Shown: one piece after another, positions 28,174 to 36,366 of the stretch
Numbering within the stretch: position 1 is the first letter of the stretch
Layout of the letters: every line of letters starts with the position of its first letter
Assembly (NCBI RefSeq): GCF_002282855.1
Contig: NZ_NRIR01000010.1
Coordinates: forward strand, 1-64,000
DNA from: Paraferrimonas sedimenticola
Lineage (GTDB): Bacteria; Pseudomonadota; Gammaproteobacteria; Enterobacterales; Shewanellaceae
DNA length: 64,000 nt
Direction of reading: 5' to 3'
Translations under genes and position numbers: made by a program
Notes under the pieces: model-generated
Told to the model about the DNA's origin: nothing
The model's database searches: none
What the model saw: only the letters and a program-made list of their open reading frames with translations

Positions 28174-28653
28174 TTGTTGAAAAAAATGAGTTGCGGCACC
28201 CAAAACGGTAATTTCGTTAACAAATGCGGCGGTATTTTAGGCGCCGTCGGCCTTATTGTGTTAACTGGGTGTAATCAAAGTTCCGCCCCGACTGAGCAAA
28301 AAACGCTCGACACTAGTCTTTGCCAGTTTGCGGTGGGTTCCTGTCAACAAACTATTAACAATCTTAACCTTTCGTTAAGCATTGACCCGGTAAATGCGCC
28401 TAGCGAAACGCCAATTACCTATCAATTAGAGTTCAGTGAGCCGGTGGAACACCTCAAAGCTCAAATCGCAGGCAGGGATATGTTTATGGGAACTATACCT
28501 CTGGTCTGGCAGTCTGAAAATAGCCGCTTATTTGAGACGACCGCCAGTTATGGCAGTTGCAGCTCTGGCTACATGGTTTGGCGTTTGCAGCTGGAGTTTC
28601 AGCACAAGGGTAAGACCAATCTAGTTCATTTCGATTTCCTCGCCGATAACTAA
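28174..28653 (+). CDS. Lipoprotein of unknown function upstream of cydDC
   Basis: About 159 residues. The start is uncertain: TTG at 28174 or 28177 (AGGA 7 nt before the latter) or ATG at 28186. Lipobox LTGC follows a short hydrophobic segment. The mature part has four further Cys (LCQFAVGSCQQ, SYGSCSSGYM) and a beta-rich pattern ending in WRLQLEFQHKGK, suggesting a small periplasmic beta-sandwich. I recognise no family. Divergent from ccoN and 23 bp upstream of cydD, so it may share FNR control and a transcript with cydDC. Confidence 0.65.
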   Translation: MLKKMSCGTQNGNFVNKCGGILGAVGLIVLTGCNQSSAPTEQKTLDTSLCQFAVGSCQQTINNLNLSLSIDPVNAPSETPITYQLEFSEPVEHLKAQIAGRDMFMGTIPLVWQSENSRLFETTASYGSCSSGYMVWRLQLEFQHKGKTNLVHFDFLADN

Positions 28654-28676
28654 TCGCTCAGTAAGAGATTTCACTT

Positions 28677-30386
28677 TTGTCCGAAGTTACTAAAAACGAC
28701 ACCAAGAAGGCCAATGCCGCAGCACAAGCTTGGCTATTACAGCAACCAGGAAGCGCCAAAGGTTTACATATAGGTACCATAATCTTTGGCGGCTTGAATG
28801 GTGCGCTATTCATTTTGCAGGCCTGGAGTCTTGCCTCCTTATTACAAGCAATGGTCATCGACTCAATGGCGTTTGCCGACGTCAGCCATTACTTGTGGTT
28901 TGTATTGGCCGCTGCAGTAGGACGTGCTTTGTGCCTTTATCTAAAGGAAACCTTGGGCTTTAAAGCCGGAGAGCAGATCCGAGCAGAGTTACGTCGCGAT
29001 TTATTGGCCAAAATGGATGCTATGGGGCCGGCGCACATCGCTAGGTACTCCAGCGGGCACTGGACCACAGTTCTGATTGAGCAAATAGAAGATGTTCAAG
29101 ATTACTACGCTAAGTATCGCCCTCAAATGATGATTGCCGCGGTCATCGCACTGTCGATACTGATTGCCGTGTTTCCATTAAATTGGATCGCTGGGTTAAT
29201 TCTGTTAGGTACCTTGCCGTTAATACCGCTGTTTATGTGGATAGTCGGCCAAGGAGCTGCTGACGCTAATCGGCGCAACTTTAAAGCCCTAGGTCAGTTA
29301 TCGGGCCATTTCTTGGACCGCTTGAAAGGCTTAGCAACCATTAAGTTGTTTAACCAACAAGAATCGCAAACTCGTGCCATTGCCAATGCCTCTGAGGAAT
29401 TTCGCTCCAGAACCATGAGTGTGTTAAAGCTGGCCTTTTTAAGCTCAGCAGTACTCGAATTCTTCTCGGCAATTTCTATTGCTTTGATGGCGGTGTATTT
29501 CGGCTTTTCGTATCTCGACCATTTGAACTTTGGGCATTACGGATTAGGCGTAAGTCTGTTCACCGGCTTGTTCTGTTTAATGCTCGCACCAGAGTTTTAC
29601 CAGCCACTTAGGGATATGGGCGCGTTTTATCACGCCAGAGCTCAAGCCATTGCGGCGGCAGACAGTTTGCGCAGCATAGGCGATGACACGGTGTCCATGG
29701 ACAAGGCAGAAGTAAACTCTAAGCCAAGCCAATATTTGGTCGAAGCCAACGACTTGGTTGTGCTGGCTAGCGATGGCACCGAGTTAGTCGGGCCCATTAG
29801 CTTCTCTATCAAGCCTGGTGAGAAGCTGGCTCTAATCGGCCCTAGTGGCAGTGGCAAAACCTCAATCATGAACGCCTTGCTGGGCTTTTTACCTTACAAA
29901 GGTGAGCTTAAGATAAGCGGTCAAGAAGTGGCACAAGCCCTCGAGAATAGACAGCTTTACAGCCAATTGACCTGGCTTGGTCAAGAGCCCAAGTTATTAC
30001 CGACCACAGTCGCCGCCAATCTTCGTTTGGGTGATGCTAATGCCAGTGAGCAAGCGCTTATGGCTGCATTAGATACGGTCAATGGTCGTGAGTTTGTTGA
30101 AGATCTTCAACAAAGCATTGGCGAACAAGAAGCAGGAGTGTCTGTTGGCCAGGCGCAACGCTTAGCATTGGCTAGAGCCATGTTAAAACCAGCGCCTCTG
30201 GTGTTGTTAGACGAACCCACCGCCAGTTTAGATAGCCACAACACCCAGTTGGTCAACAACGCCATCAAAACTTGGGTTGAGGACAAAACCTGTTTGATGA
30301 TCACTCACAAGTTGCCGACACAAATTCAGTTTAATCAAATCATTGAGTTAAATGGCCAACAGCAGGAGGCATTATGCGCGAATTAA
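28677..30386 (+). CDS. cydD: Heterodimeric thiol/heme ABC exporter subunit CydD
   Basis: 569 residues from a TTG. Six-helix ABC type 1 domain followed by an NBD with Walker A GPSGSGKTS, a modified signature VSVGQAQRLALARA and Walker B LVLLDEPTASLD. CydDC exports cysteine/glutathione, or handles heme, and is needed to mature cytochrome bd and periplasmic cytochromes c; no cydAB is in this window. Overlaps cydC by 13 nt. Confidence 0.9.
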   Translation: MSEVTKNDTKKANAAAQAWLLQQPGSAKGLHIGTIIFGGLNGALFILQAWSLASLLQAMVIDSMAFADVSHYLWFVLAAAVGRALCLYLKETLGFKAGEQIRAELRRDLLAKMDAMGPAHIARYSSGHWTTVLIEQIEDVQDYYAKYRPQMMIAAVIALSILIAVFPLNWIAGLILLGTLPLIPLFMWIVGQGAADANRRNFKALGQLSGHFLDRLKGLATIKLFNQQESQTRAIANASEEFRSRTMSVLKLAFLSSAVLEFFSAISIALMAVYFGFSYLDHLNFGHYGLGVSLFTGLFCLMLAPEFYQPLRDMGAFYHARAQAIAAADSLRSIGDDTVSMDKAEVNSKPSQYLVEANDLVVLASDGTELVGPISFSIKPGEKLALIGPSGSGKTSIMNALLGFLPYKGELKISGQEVAQALENRQLYSQLTWLGQEPKLLPTTVAANLRLGDANASEQALMAALDTVNGREFVEDLQQSIGEQEAGVSVGQAQRLALARAMLKPAPLVLLDEPTASLDSHNTQLVNNAIKTWVEDKTCLMITHKLPTQIQFNQIIELNGQQQEALCAN

Positions 30387-32014
30387 TGCCGTTTCTGGCA
30401 CTGTTCAAGCGACACTGGGGATGGATGGCCATAGGCTTAAGCCTGTCGCTACTGACACTAGTCATGGCTATAGGGCTGTTGAGTTTAAGCGGCTGGTTTA
30501 TCTCGGCAGCGGCTTTTGCAGGGCTGACGGTGGCGACCGCCCAAGCTTTTAACTATATGGTGCCTGCCGGCGGTGTACGCGGTTTATCCATTGGCAGGAC
30601 CGCGGCTCGCTACGGTGAGCGACTGGCAACCCATAACGCTACCTTTAAGCTTCTTACCGAGTTAAGACTTTGGCTATGGAAAAAACTGGTGCCCATGAGC
30701 GAGCAACAGTTATCTGGGTACAAGCAAAGTGACTTGCTCAATCGATTGGTCGCCGATATCGATACACTCGATCACATCTATTTGCGCCTAATCACTCCTA
30801 TGCTAACCAGCTTAGTGACCATACTTTTGCTGTTTGGCTTCTTAAGTCTGTTCGACACAACAGCAGCGCTAGCGTTAAGCGGGTTACTACTGGCCTTATG
30901 GCTTCTGTTGCCGCCACTGTTTTACCAACTGGGTAAGAAAGCCGGACGGCAGCAAGTGCAAGCCAAGCGAGAGTTACGAGCTACTAGTGTCGCTTTGGTA
31001 AGTCACGCCGCTGAAGCTCGAGTGTTTGGCTATCAAGACGATTTACAGCAAGCGTTTTTCGTCGCGGACGAGAAACTGCGTCGCAGTCAGAAATCCCTCA
31101 ACCGTACTTCTGGCTTGTCTGTGGCCGGGGTTGTGTTGATGCAGGCGGTTGCCATTGTATTGGTGGCCTACTTGGCTGGCCCCATGGTAGAGCAAGGCGC
31201 TTATTCGGGCGCGGTTATGGCATTGCTGTTATTTGCGACGCTGGCGAGCTTTGAAGCTATTGCGCCTGTCGCTGCGGCGTTTCAGTACTTGTCAGCCAGT
31301 CAGTTGGCCGCTAACCGGGTCAATGAAGTCGTTGCAAATCCCACAACCCAAACCTTTGGTGAGCAATCCATCGACGCTCAGGCTAGTCTGCAATTTAGCC
31401 AGGTGAGTTTTGCTTATCCAGGCCAATCGAAATCCGTGCTGCAAAAACTGTCATTCACTTTAGAACCCGGTAAAAAGCTTGGGTTATTTGGACCTTCAGG
31501 CGTAGGCAAATCGACAGTGCTGGCCTTGGTTAATCGCCAATGGCATGCGGCCGGTGGAACTATCACTTTGGGCGGTCAGGCTTTGGAAGCCATCGAAGAG
31601 TCCAAGTTGCGCCAGCACTTGGTGACTGTCAGTCAACGAGTGCATGTGTTCAATGGGACTCTAAGAGAAAACTTGGCCATAGCAGGGGATTTCGATGAAA
31701 CCCAACTGGTCGATGTGCTCAATAAAGTGGGTCTTGGGGAGTTAGTTGACGATGCACAGGGGCTAGAGCAATGGCTAGGTGAGGGTGGTCGCAGCCTATC
31801 CGGTGGTGAAAAACGTCGACTGCAAATTGCTCGAGCATTACTACGAGAAGCACCTCTCTGGTTGCTAGACGAGCCCACCGAAGGTTTAGATGCAAAAACC
31901 GAAGCGCAAATCTTGGAGCTGTTGACCAACTTACCGCAAAATCCGGCCACGCTTTGGGTGACTCACAACCCCGACCACAAACGCTTCTTCGACGGTATCA
32001 TCGAATTGAGCTAA
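30374..32014 (+). CDS. cydC: Heterodimeric thiol/heme ABC exporter subunit CydC
   Basis: 546 residues; ATG at 30374 after AGGAGG inside the cydD end. ABC membrane domain (SLSGWFISAAAFAGL...), then Walker A GPSGVGKST, signature LSGGEKRRLQIARA, Walker B LWLLDEPTEGLD and the H-loop LWVTHN. It forms a heterodimer with CydD. A terminator follows. Confidence 0.92.
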   Translation: MRELMPFLALFKRHWGWMAIGLSLSLLTLVMAIGLLSLSGWFISAAAFAGLTVATAQAFNYMVPAGGVRGLSIGRTAARYGERLATHNATFKLLTELRLWLWKKLVPMSEQQLSGYKQSDLLNRLVADIDTLDHIYLRLITPMLTSLVTILLLFGFLSLFDTTAALALSGLLLALWLLLPPLFYQLGKKAGRQQVQAKRELRATSVALVSHAAEARVFGYQDDLQQAFFVADEKLRRSQKSLNRTSGLSVAGVVLMQAVAIVLVAYLAGPMVEQGAYSGAVMALLLFATLASFEAIAPVAAAFQYLSASQLAANRVNEVVANPTTQTFGEQSIDAQASLQFSQVSFAYPGQSKSVLQKLSFTLEPGKKLGLFGPSGVGKSTVLALVNRQWHAAGGTITLGGQALEAIEESKLRQHLVTVSQRVHVFNGTLRENLAIAGDFDETQLVDVLNKVGLGELVDDAQGLEQWLGEGGRSLSGGEKRRLQIARALLREAPLWLLDEPTEGLDAKTEAQILELLTNLPQNPATLWVTHNPDHKRFFDGIIELS

Positions 32015-32028
32015 CCGTCCTAACCCCA

Positions 32029-32065
32029 AACACCGCGCGAGTCCCAGATAGCGCGGTGTTTTTTT
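32029..32065 (+). terminator. Terminator of cydDC
   Basis: 10-bp perfect stem AACACCGCGC / GCGCGGTGTT, 12-nt loop, seven-T tail. Confidence 0.9.
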
Positions 32066-32088
32066 AAGCGTAATTAGCGCCTCCACTA

Positions 32089-32140
32089 CCAGTAATTTAC
32101 TTATTTCAGACTCACTCAATCCGTAATCTAAGCGCCATCA
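32089..32140 (+). promoter_or_regulatory. Shared 49-bp promoter layout, copy 1 (SDR)
   Basis: GTAATTTACTTATT (palindrome GTAAWTTAC at 32092-32100) with GCGCCATCA ending 48 bp further at 32140; CCGTAA lies between. The same layout at the same spacing occurs at 33138 and 36281. TACCAGTAA is identical to copy 2. Confidence 0.7.
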
Positions 32141-32168
32141 ACCACGCTCAACCTTGGAGATGACGCAC

Positions 32169-32936
32169 ATGTCTGACTTTTTTAACCTTGTAGGTAAGGT
32201 CGCTATCGTAACCGGTGGCACATCAGGTATCGGTACTTCTACCGCTGAACGATTAGCAAAAGCTGGCGCCAAAGTCGTAATTGCCGGTCGCAAAAATGGC
32301 GAAGATATCGCAGCACAAATCGGTGGCTTGTTTATCAAAACTGACGTCAGCGACGAAGCATCGGTACAACAGCTCATACAGACCACCGCAGAGCAGTTTG
32401 GCAAGATTGATATTCTGGTGAACTGTGCCGGTGTAAACCGCGGCTACAACACCTTAATGGAGTCGGAGAAAGACGACTTTGACTTTAACTACAAAGTGAA
32501 CACTTTAGGCGTTGTTTACGGCATTAAGCACGCTGTACCTCACATGAAAGACGGCGGCAGTATAGTCAACGTATCTTCAGCGGCTGGTGTTCAGGGTGTG
32601 CCTTATCTTGCGCCGTACGTAGGCTCAAAGTGGGCAGTGTTGGGGATCACTCGAACTGCAGCGCTGGAGCTAGGTAGCCAAAACATTCGAGTTAATGCCA
32701 TTTGTCCTACCTCAGTGGATACTCCAATGGCGCGCGCTGAGGGCGGTGAGCCACAACTGCGCATGGAAGAGAAAGCCGTACCTTTGGGCCGAATTGCCCA
32801 GCCTGAGGAAGTGGCCTCTGTGATTCATTTCTTATCTTCCGATGACGCCGGATTCGTTAACGGCCAAACCCTGGCGGTTGACGGCGGATTTACAGCAGGC
32901 ATGAGTATCGATGCTTACAACAACCTAGCGGTTTAA
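32169..32936 (+). CDS. Short-chain dehydrogenase/reductase (SDR), regulon member
   Basis: 255 residues from the ATG at 32169 (GGAG 10 nt upstream; an earlier in-frame TTG overlaps the GGAG). NAD(P) motif TGGTSGIG, NCAG, catalytic Ser in NVSSAAG and the YVGSK Y-x3-K pair are intact; AVDGGF is near the end. Classical SDR; the substrate is unknown. The GRKNG after the second strand gives weak hints only on cofactor. Its promoter matches those of the ureohydrolase and Ldh2 genes, so it probably acts in the same pathway. Confidence 0.85.
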   Translation: MSDFFNLVGKVAIVTGGTSGIGTSTAERLAKAGAKVVIAGRKNGEDIAAQIGGLFIKTDVSDEASVQQLIQTTAEQFGKIDILVNCAGVNRGYNTLMESEKDDFDFNYKVNTLGVVYGIKHAVPHMKDGGSIVNVSSAAGVQGVPYLAPYVGSKWAVLGITRTAALELGSQNIRVNAICPTSVDTPMARAEGGEPQLRMEEKAVPLGRIAQPEEVASVIHFLSSDDAGFVNGQTLAVDGGFTAGMSIDAYNNLAV

Positions 32937-33039
32937 TCAGTGCTCAGTTGCGTTGGGCCATACTACCCGCTGACAATGATATCGCGCGCCTTTTAGGCAA
33001 AGCTCGAACGCCTAACGCAACCATATGTTTCTGCTTCTC

Positions 33040-33063
33040 AGCCACCTTAGGGTGGCTTTTTTT
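33040..33063 (+). terminator. Terminator after the SDR gene
   Basis: AGCCACC / GGTGGCT stem with a 4-nt loop and seven T. Confidence 0.88.
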
Positions 33064-33133
33064 ATATGTATAAACAGAGCATTACACAGTAAGTCTGGCC
33101 TAGTAACACGGTCCAGTAACAGCGCCTATTAGT

Positions 33134-33186
33134 ACCAGTAAATTACTTATTAGGGATTGGATAACCCCGTAAAGTTAGCCCCATCA
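33134..33186 (+). promoter_or_regulatory. Shared 49-bp promoter layout, copy 2 (ureohydrolase)
   Basis: GTAAATTACTTATT at 33138, CCGTAAAGT in the middle and GCCCCATCA ending at 33186, exactly 49 bp in all, as in copies 1 and 3. TACCA precedes the palindrome as in copy 1. Confidence 0.72.
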
Positions 33187-33246
33187 GATTTCAGCGGCAA
33201 ACAACCAAGTTTGGTTTAACAGCCTCAACCCTTAGGAGATAGACCT

Positions 33247-34407
33247 ATGACTCAATCAACTTTCAAAAAGCACCCACCGATCCCAGCTGAGCGCCTGAAG
33301 AAGTATCAAGACCTTTGGAAGAGCTCTCGCAGCATCGACGGTATCGATCAGGAAGTAATGGATCACCTGGTTCGAATCAGCGATATGGGTGGCGTAGGCC
33401 TTGAGGTTGTGGGTAACCTAAACAAGGAATACTTAGGCGCGTTCATGGCACCATTCTCTCGCGATACCAAGAACGCAGATATCGCCGTAGTTGGTCAACC
33501 GCTAGAAAAGGCGGCCCCAATGAACAGCTCACATAAGTACGGCCCAAAAGCCCTACGTGAATTGTCTAAGAACGCCATGGGAACCATTGAGCCAAGCCCA
33601 ACCGGCGGCTGGGATATTCCTTTCGATAATGCCCGCATCGTCGATTACGGTAACATTGATACCTACGGTCAGTTCGACATGCACGAAGAAGTGGCCAAGA
33701 TTGTTGCCGAATACGAGAAGATTGTCCTAGAAGACGATTGCGTGACCTTTACTTGGGGTGGCGATCACACGACCAGTTATGCACCTATTGCTGCCTTAGG
33801 TAAGAAGTTTGGTCCACTGAGCCTGATTCACTTTGACGCGCACTACGACTTGGTAACCTTTGCTGACTTTGAGTATCCCTATCACTCGGGTAACCAGTTC
33901 ACCCGTAACTTTGCCGAAGGAAACCTAGATCCAGAGCGCATGATTACTATGGGTATTCGTGGACGTATGACAGCCTTGGTGGGCGGCCACGCACAGAACT
34001 TTGGCGTAGAAACCTATTCTGCCGATGACGTATTTGATTTGGGTACCACTGAGATTGCCGAACGCATTTTGCGTCGAGTAGGCGATGGCCCTTGTTACTT
34101 CTCGTTCGATTTGGACTCTTTGGATGCCACTGACAACGCGTCTAACTCGGCGATTGAACCCTTTGGCCTTAAGTCGCGCCAAGTTTGGGACATCATTCGC
34201 TACTTGCGCAAGCACGGTAACATTAACCTGGTAGGCGCCGACGTGGTTGAATACACGCCTCAACACGACTTGTCTAAGCGCGACGGCTACATTGCTGCGG
34301 GCATTAGCTGGAAACTCTTGTGCTGGTTGGCCGAATGTACCGCTAAGCGCAACGGTGAGAAGCGCAAAACCGAATGGCCACAGGCGTTTGGTAAAGCGAG
34401 CCTCTAA
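33247..34407 (+). CDS. Ureohydrolase of the arginase/agmatinase family
   Basis: 386 residues. All six binuclear-metal ligands are present: H174 (GGDH), D197-x-H199-x-D201 (FDAHYD), D288-x-D290 (SFDLDSLD). The enzyme should hydrolyse a guanidino compound to urea plus an amine. About 75 residues precede the core that starts at ADIAVVGQPLEKA, longer than usual for agmatinase. The loop after D290 reads DATDNASNSAIEPFG instead of the common DP-x-FAPGTGTPEPGG, so agmatine is not a safe substrate call; guanidinobutyrate, guanidinopropionate, guanidine or another compound remain possible. Its promoter is shared with the SDR and Ldh2 genes. Confidence 0.87.
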   Translation: MTQSTFKKHPPIPAERLKKYQDLWKSSRSIDGIDQEVMDHLVRISDMGGVGLEVVGNLNKEYLGAFMAPFSRDTKNADIAVVGQPLEKAAPMNSSHKYGPKALRELSKNAMGTIEPSPTGGWDIPFDNARIVDYGNIDTYGQFDMHEEVAKIVAEYEKIVLEDDCVTFTWGGDHTTSYAPIAALGKKFGPLSLIHFDAHYDLVTFADFEYPYHSGNQFTRNFAEGNLDPERMITMGIRGRMTALVGGHAQNFGVETYSADDVFDLGTTEIAERILRRVGDGPCYFSFDLDSLDATDNASNSAIEPFGLKSRQVWDIIRYLRKHGNINLVGADVVEYTPQHDLSKRDGYIAAGISWKLLCWLAECTAKRNGEKRKTEWPQAFGKASL

Positions 34408-34420
34408 TTTCCTGAAAGAC

Positions 34421-34460
34421 AAAAGCGAGCCTTTAATTTGCTAAAAGAGGCTCGCTTTTT
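34421..34460. terminator. Terminator between ureohydrolase and regulator genes
   Basis: AAAAGCGAGCCT / AGGCTCGCTTTT stem (34421-34432, 34448-34459), usable from both strands between convergent genes. The left arm is a near copy of the ureohydrolase 3' end 29 bp earlier. Confidence 0.85.
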
Positions 34461-34486
34461 TGTGCTCCGAATATGTTTTGAAAGAC

Positions 34487-36100
34487 CTAGGCCCTATTAG
34501 AAAGGGTATCGAGATTTTTATCGATGCGCTTTAGGATGCGAGGGCAAGAGATTAAGCTCGTTATTATGCTCATCCTATTCTGGCCAAAATTTGGCGCCAT
34601 CTCTAGCAGTCGCTTGTAGCTAGATTGAGCTTGTTTTATCTGTCCCTGTTCAACCTGTAATACGGTTTTCATTAAGGGATGCCAAAACACCTGGTGCAGC
34701 GCGAACTGGTCAAGCGCCTTTTCCGCTTCGTGAAGCTGATTTTGCATGAGGTGGTTCAAGCTATCAGCTAAGGAAAACCAAGGCGGTCTAAAGGGGTTCA
34801 AGCGCTTCGACGCTGTCATCAGCTCCATTCCCTGCACAAAATCACCGGCTAAGCACAAAGTCCAACCCGCGAGCCCAATTTGAAAGGCCGCATTGGGATT
34901 CATTTGAGCGACTTGCGGAGCAGTGGTTAACACACCTTGTTGGTTGCCTTGAGATTGATAGCTCAATAGCAATGCCATTTGTGCCTCTTGGCTAGCAGCG
35001 TTGAGCTCTACCGCTTTATTGGCACAGCGAACGCCTTTCTCAACCGCGCCTTCAACTCGACCTAGGTTTAACTTGTCAGCGTCAAAGTAAAGAACCGACA
35101 ACATGGCCCAAGCAAGTTCAAAGTTTGGTTCACGCGCTACGGTTTGCTCAAGCGCCGACAGGGCATCATCAAAGTCTGCTTGAGCTAGGGTTAACAGATA
35201 CTTGCGATATTTAAGGGTGGCTTGATAGCTGGACAACTGCTTGGCTTGCTGAAAATTATCACTAGCGAAGAGTTGGCGGTGAATGATGCCAAAGGTAGAG
35301 GCAATTTCTGCGACGATTTCAGCAATGATTTGGCTTTGAACATCGAACAGTTCGTTAGTATCCATGTTGCAGTCAAACACCTCGGCCCACACCTGTTGTT
35401 GGCTTTGTGCCATCAACAAACGCACGTTTAAGCGCATCCGCTGCTTGTGGTATTGAACGCTCCCGGTCACCAGAAAGGTAATGTCTTGCTTTTCGATCAA
35501 GGTTTGGCAATCAGCGTGAGTCATCTCGCCGGCTTGTCCTGAGCCTATCAGCGATACCACTTGCAGGTGATCAAAGCGCGCCAGTTCGGTGGCTAACTGC
35601 TCGCTGAATCCAAAGCTAAATAGCGCTTGGTCAGGATGACTGCCGATTTGTTGGAAAGGCAGTACCACCAGTCTCGGCTGCAGTAATGAAGGGAGCTCTG
35701 CCTCTGGATTATCTGGGTTGACGGAACTTTCGCGAACATCTCTTAGAGAAAACTCAGCCTGATAACGTCCCTTAGGGATCTCGATGAGTACATCGTCTAG
35801 GCGACCGTCTTTAAGGTAGTAATTCTCTAAGGCGCGGCGCAGGCGCCCGGCTTGAATTCGCACAATGGGATCGGTTTGATGGTCAAAATCAGCGCCACGA
35901 TCGAACACGTCTATCGCAATGGTGAGTTGTTTTAATCGATCACCATTGCCGTCTAGGGTTTGCGCTAGCAAATATTTGAGTAGCTCATGGAGCTTTGGGC
36001 TTTGTTCAAAGGCATCACTGCCGAGCACCTTTTGCGCCTGTTGCTCGATGATTCGCTTGTCTTGAGACTGCTGAAAATCCAGGACTCTAATCACACTCAT
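34487..36100 (-). CDS. wHTH - TolB-like - TPR regulatory protein
   Basis: 537 residues. Residues ~20-115 look like a winged-helix DNA-binding region (LLKYLLAQTLDG, DPIVRIQAGRLRRALENYY, IPKGRYQAEF). Residues ~135-260 match the TolB/FlgO-like segment seen in CadC- and cyclase-type regulators (LVVLPFQQIG, FSFGFSEQLATELAR, FLVTGSVQYHKQRMRLNVRL). The rest is TPR-like helices. No membrane helix. Divergent from the Ldh2 gene across 266 bp containing promoter copy 3, it is the best candidate regulator of the 32-40 kb genes. Confidence 0.7.
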   Translation of the reverse strand: MSVIRVLDFQQSQDKRIIEQQAQKVLGSDAFEQSPKLHELLKYLLAQTLDGNGDRLKQLTIAIDVFDRGADFDHQTDPIVRIQAGRLRRALENYYLKDGRLDDVLIEIPKGRYQAEFSLRDVRESSVNPDNPEAELPSLLQPRLVVLPFQQIGSHPDQALFSFGFSEQLATELARFDHLQVVSLIGSGQAGEMTHADCQTLIEKQDITFLVTGSVQYHKQRMRLNVRLLMAQSQQQVWAEVFDCNMDTNELFDVQSQIIAEIVAEIASTFGIIHRQLFASDNFQQAKQLSSYQATLKYRKYLLTLAQADFDDALSALEQTVAREPNFELAWAMLSVLYFDADKLNLGRVEGAVEKGVRCANKAVELNAASQEAQMALLLSYQSQGNQQGVLTTAPQVAQMNPNAAFQIGLAGWTLCLAGDFVQGMELMTASKRLNPFRPPWFSLADSLNHLMQNQLHEAEKALDQFALHQVFWHPLMKTVLQVEQGQIKQAQSSYKRLLEMAPNFGQNRMSIITSLISCPRILKRIDKNLDTLSNRA

Positions 36101-36277
36101 TGATTAACTCACTAGTACAGGGGTGACAACCCAGTGTCTGACCTCAGTTTATCTCGGTTGTTCATCATTTGCTGAAATTTATCAATCTGTGCTTAAGCCT
36201 AGCAGTTTGTAGCGTTTCAACTCGCTTAGTTGATTGATAAATCGACAAAAAGCCTAAGGTAGAGGGGCGCTCAGGTT

Positions 36278-36329
36278 ACCGTAAATTACTTCTTTGGAAA
36301 TGCGTAAACGGGCAAAGTAAACCCCATCA
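36278..36329 (+). promoter_or_regulatory. Shared 49-bp promoter layout, copy 3 (Ldh2)
   Basis: GTAAATTACTTCTT at 36281 and ACCCCATCA ending at 36329, 49 bp in all, as in copies 1 and 2. Confidence 0.7.
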
Positions 36330-36366
36330 AAAACGTCAACCCAATTGAACAAAGAGGTAAGCAATT

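Larger units (their letters stand above)
32937..33246. other. 310-bp intergenic region
   Basis: No gene. It contains the terminator of the SDR gene (33040-33063) and the shared promoter copy 2 of the ureohydrolase (33134-33186). Confidence 0.7.

Noticed and set aside
27984-28223. 79-codon minus-strand open frame spanning the ccoN promoter
   Set aside because: It covers both FNR boxes and the start of the divergent lipoprotein gene, has no ribosome-binding site and no recognisable features; chance frame.
33925-34422. 165-codon minus-strand frame inside the ureohydrolase gene
   Set aside because: Lies antisense to a gene with all catalytic motifs; no family features of its own.
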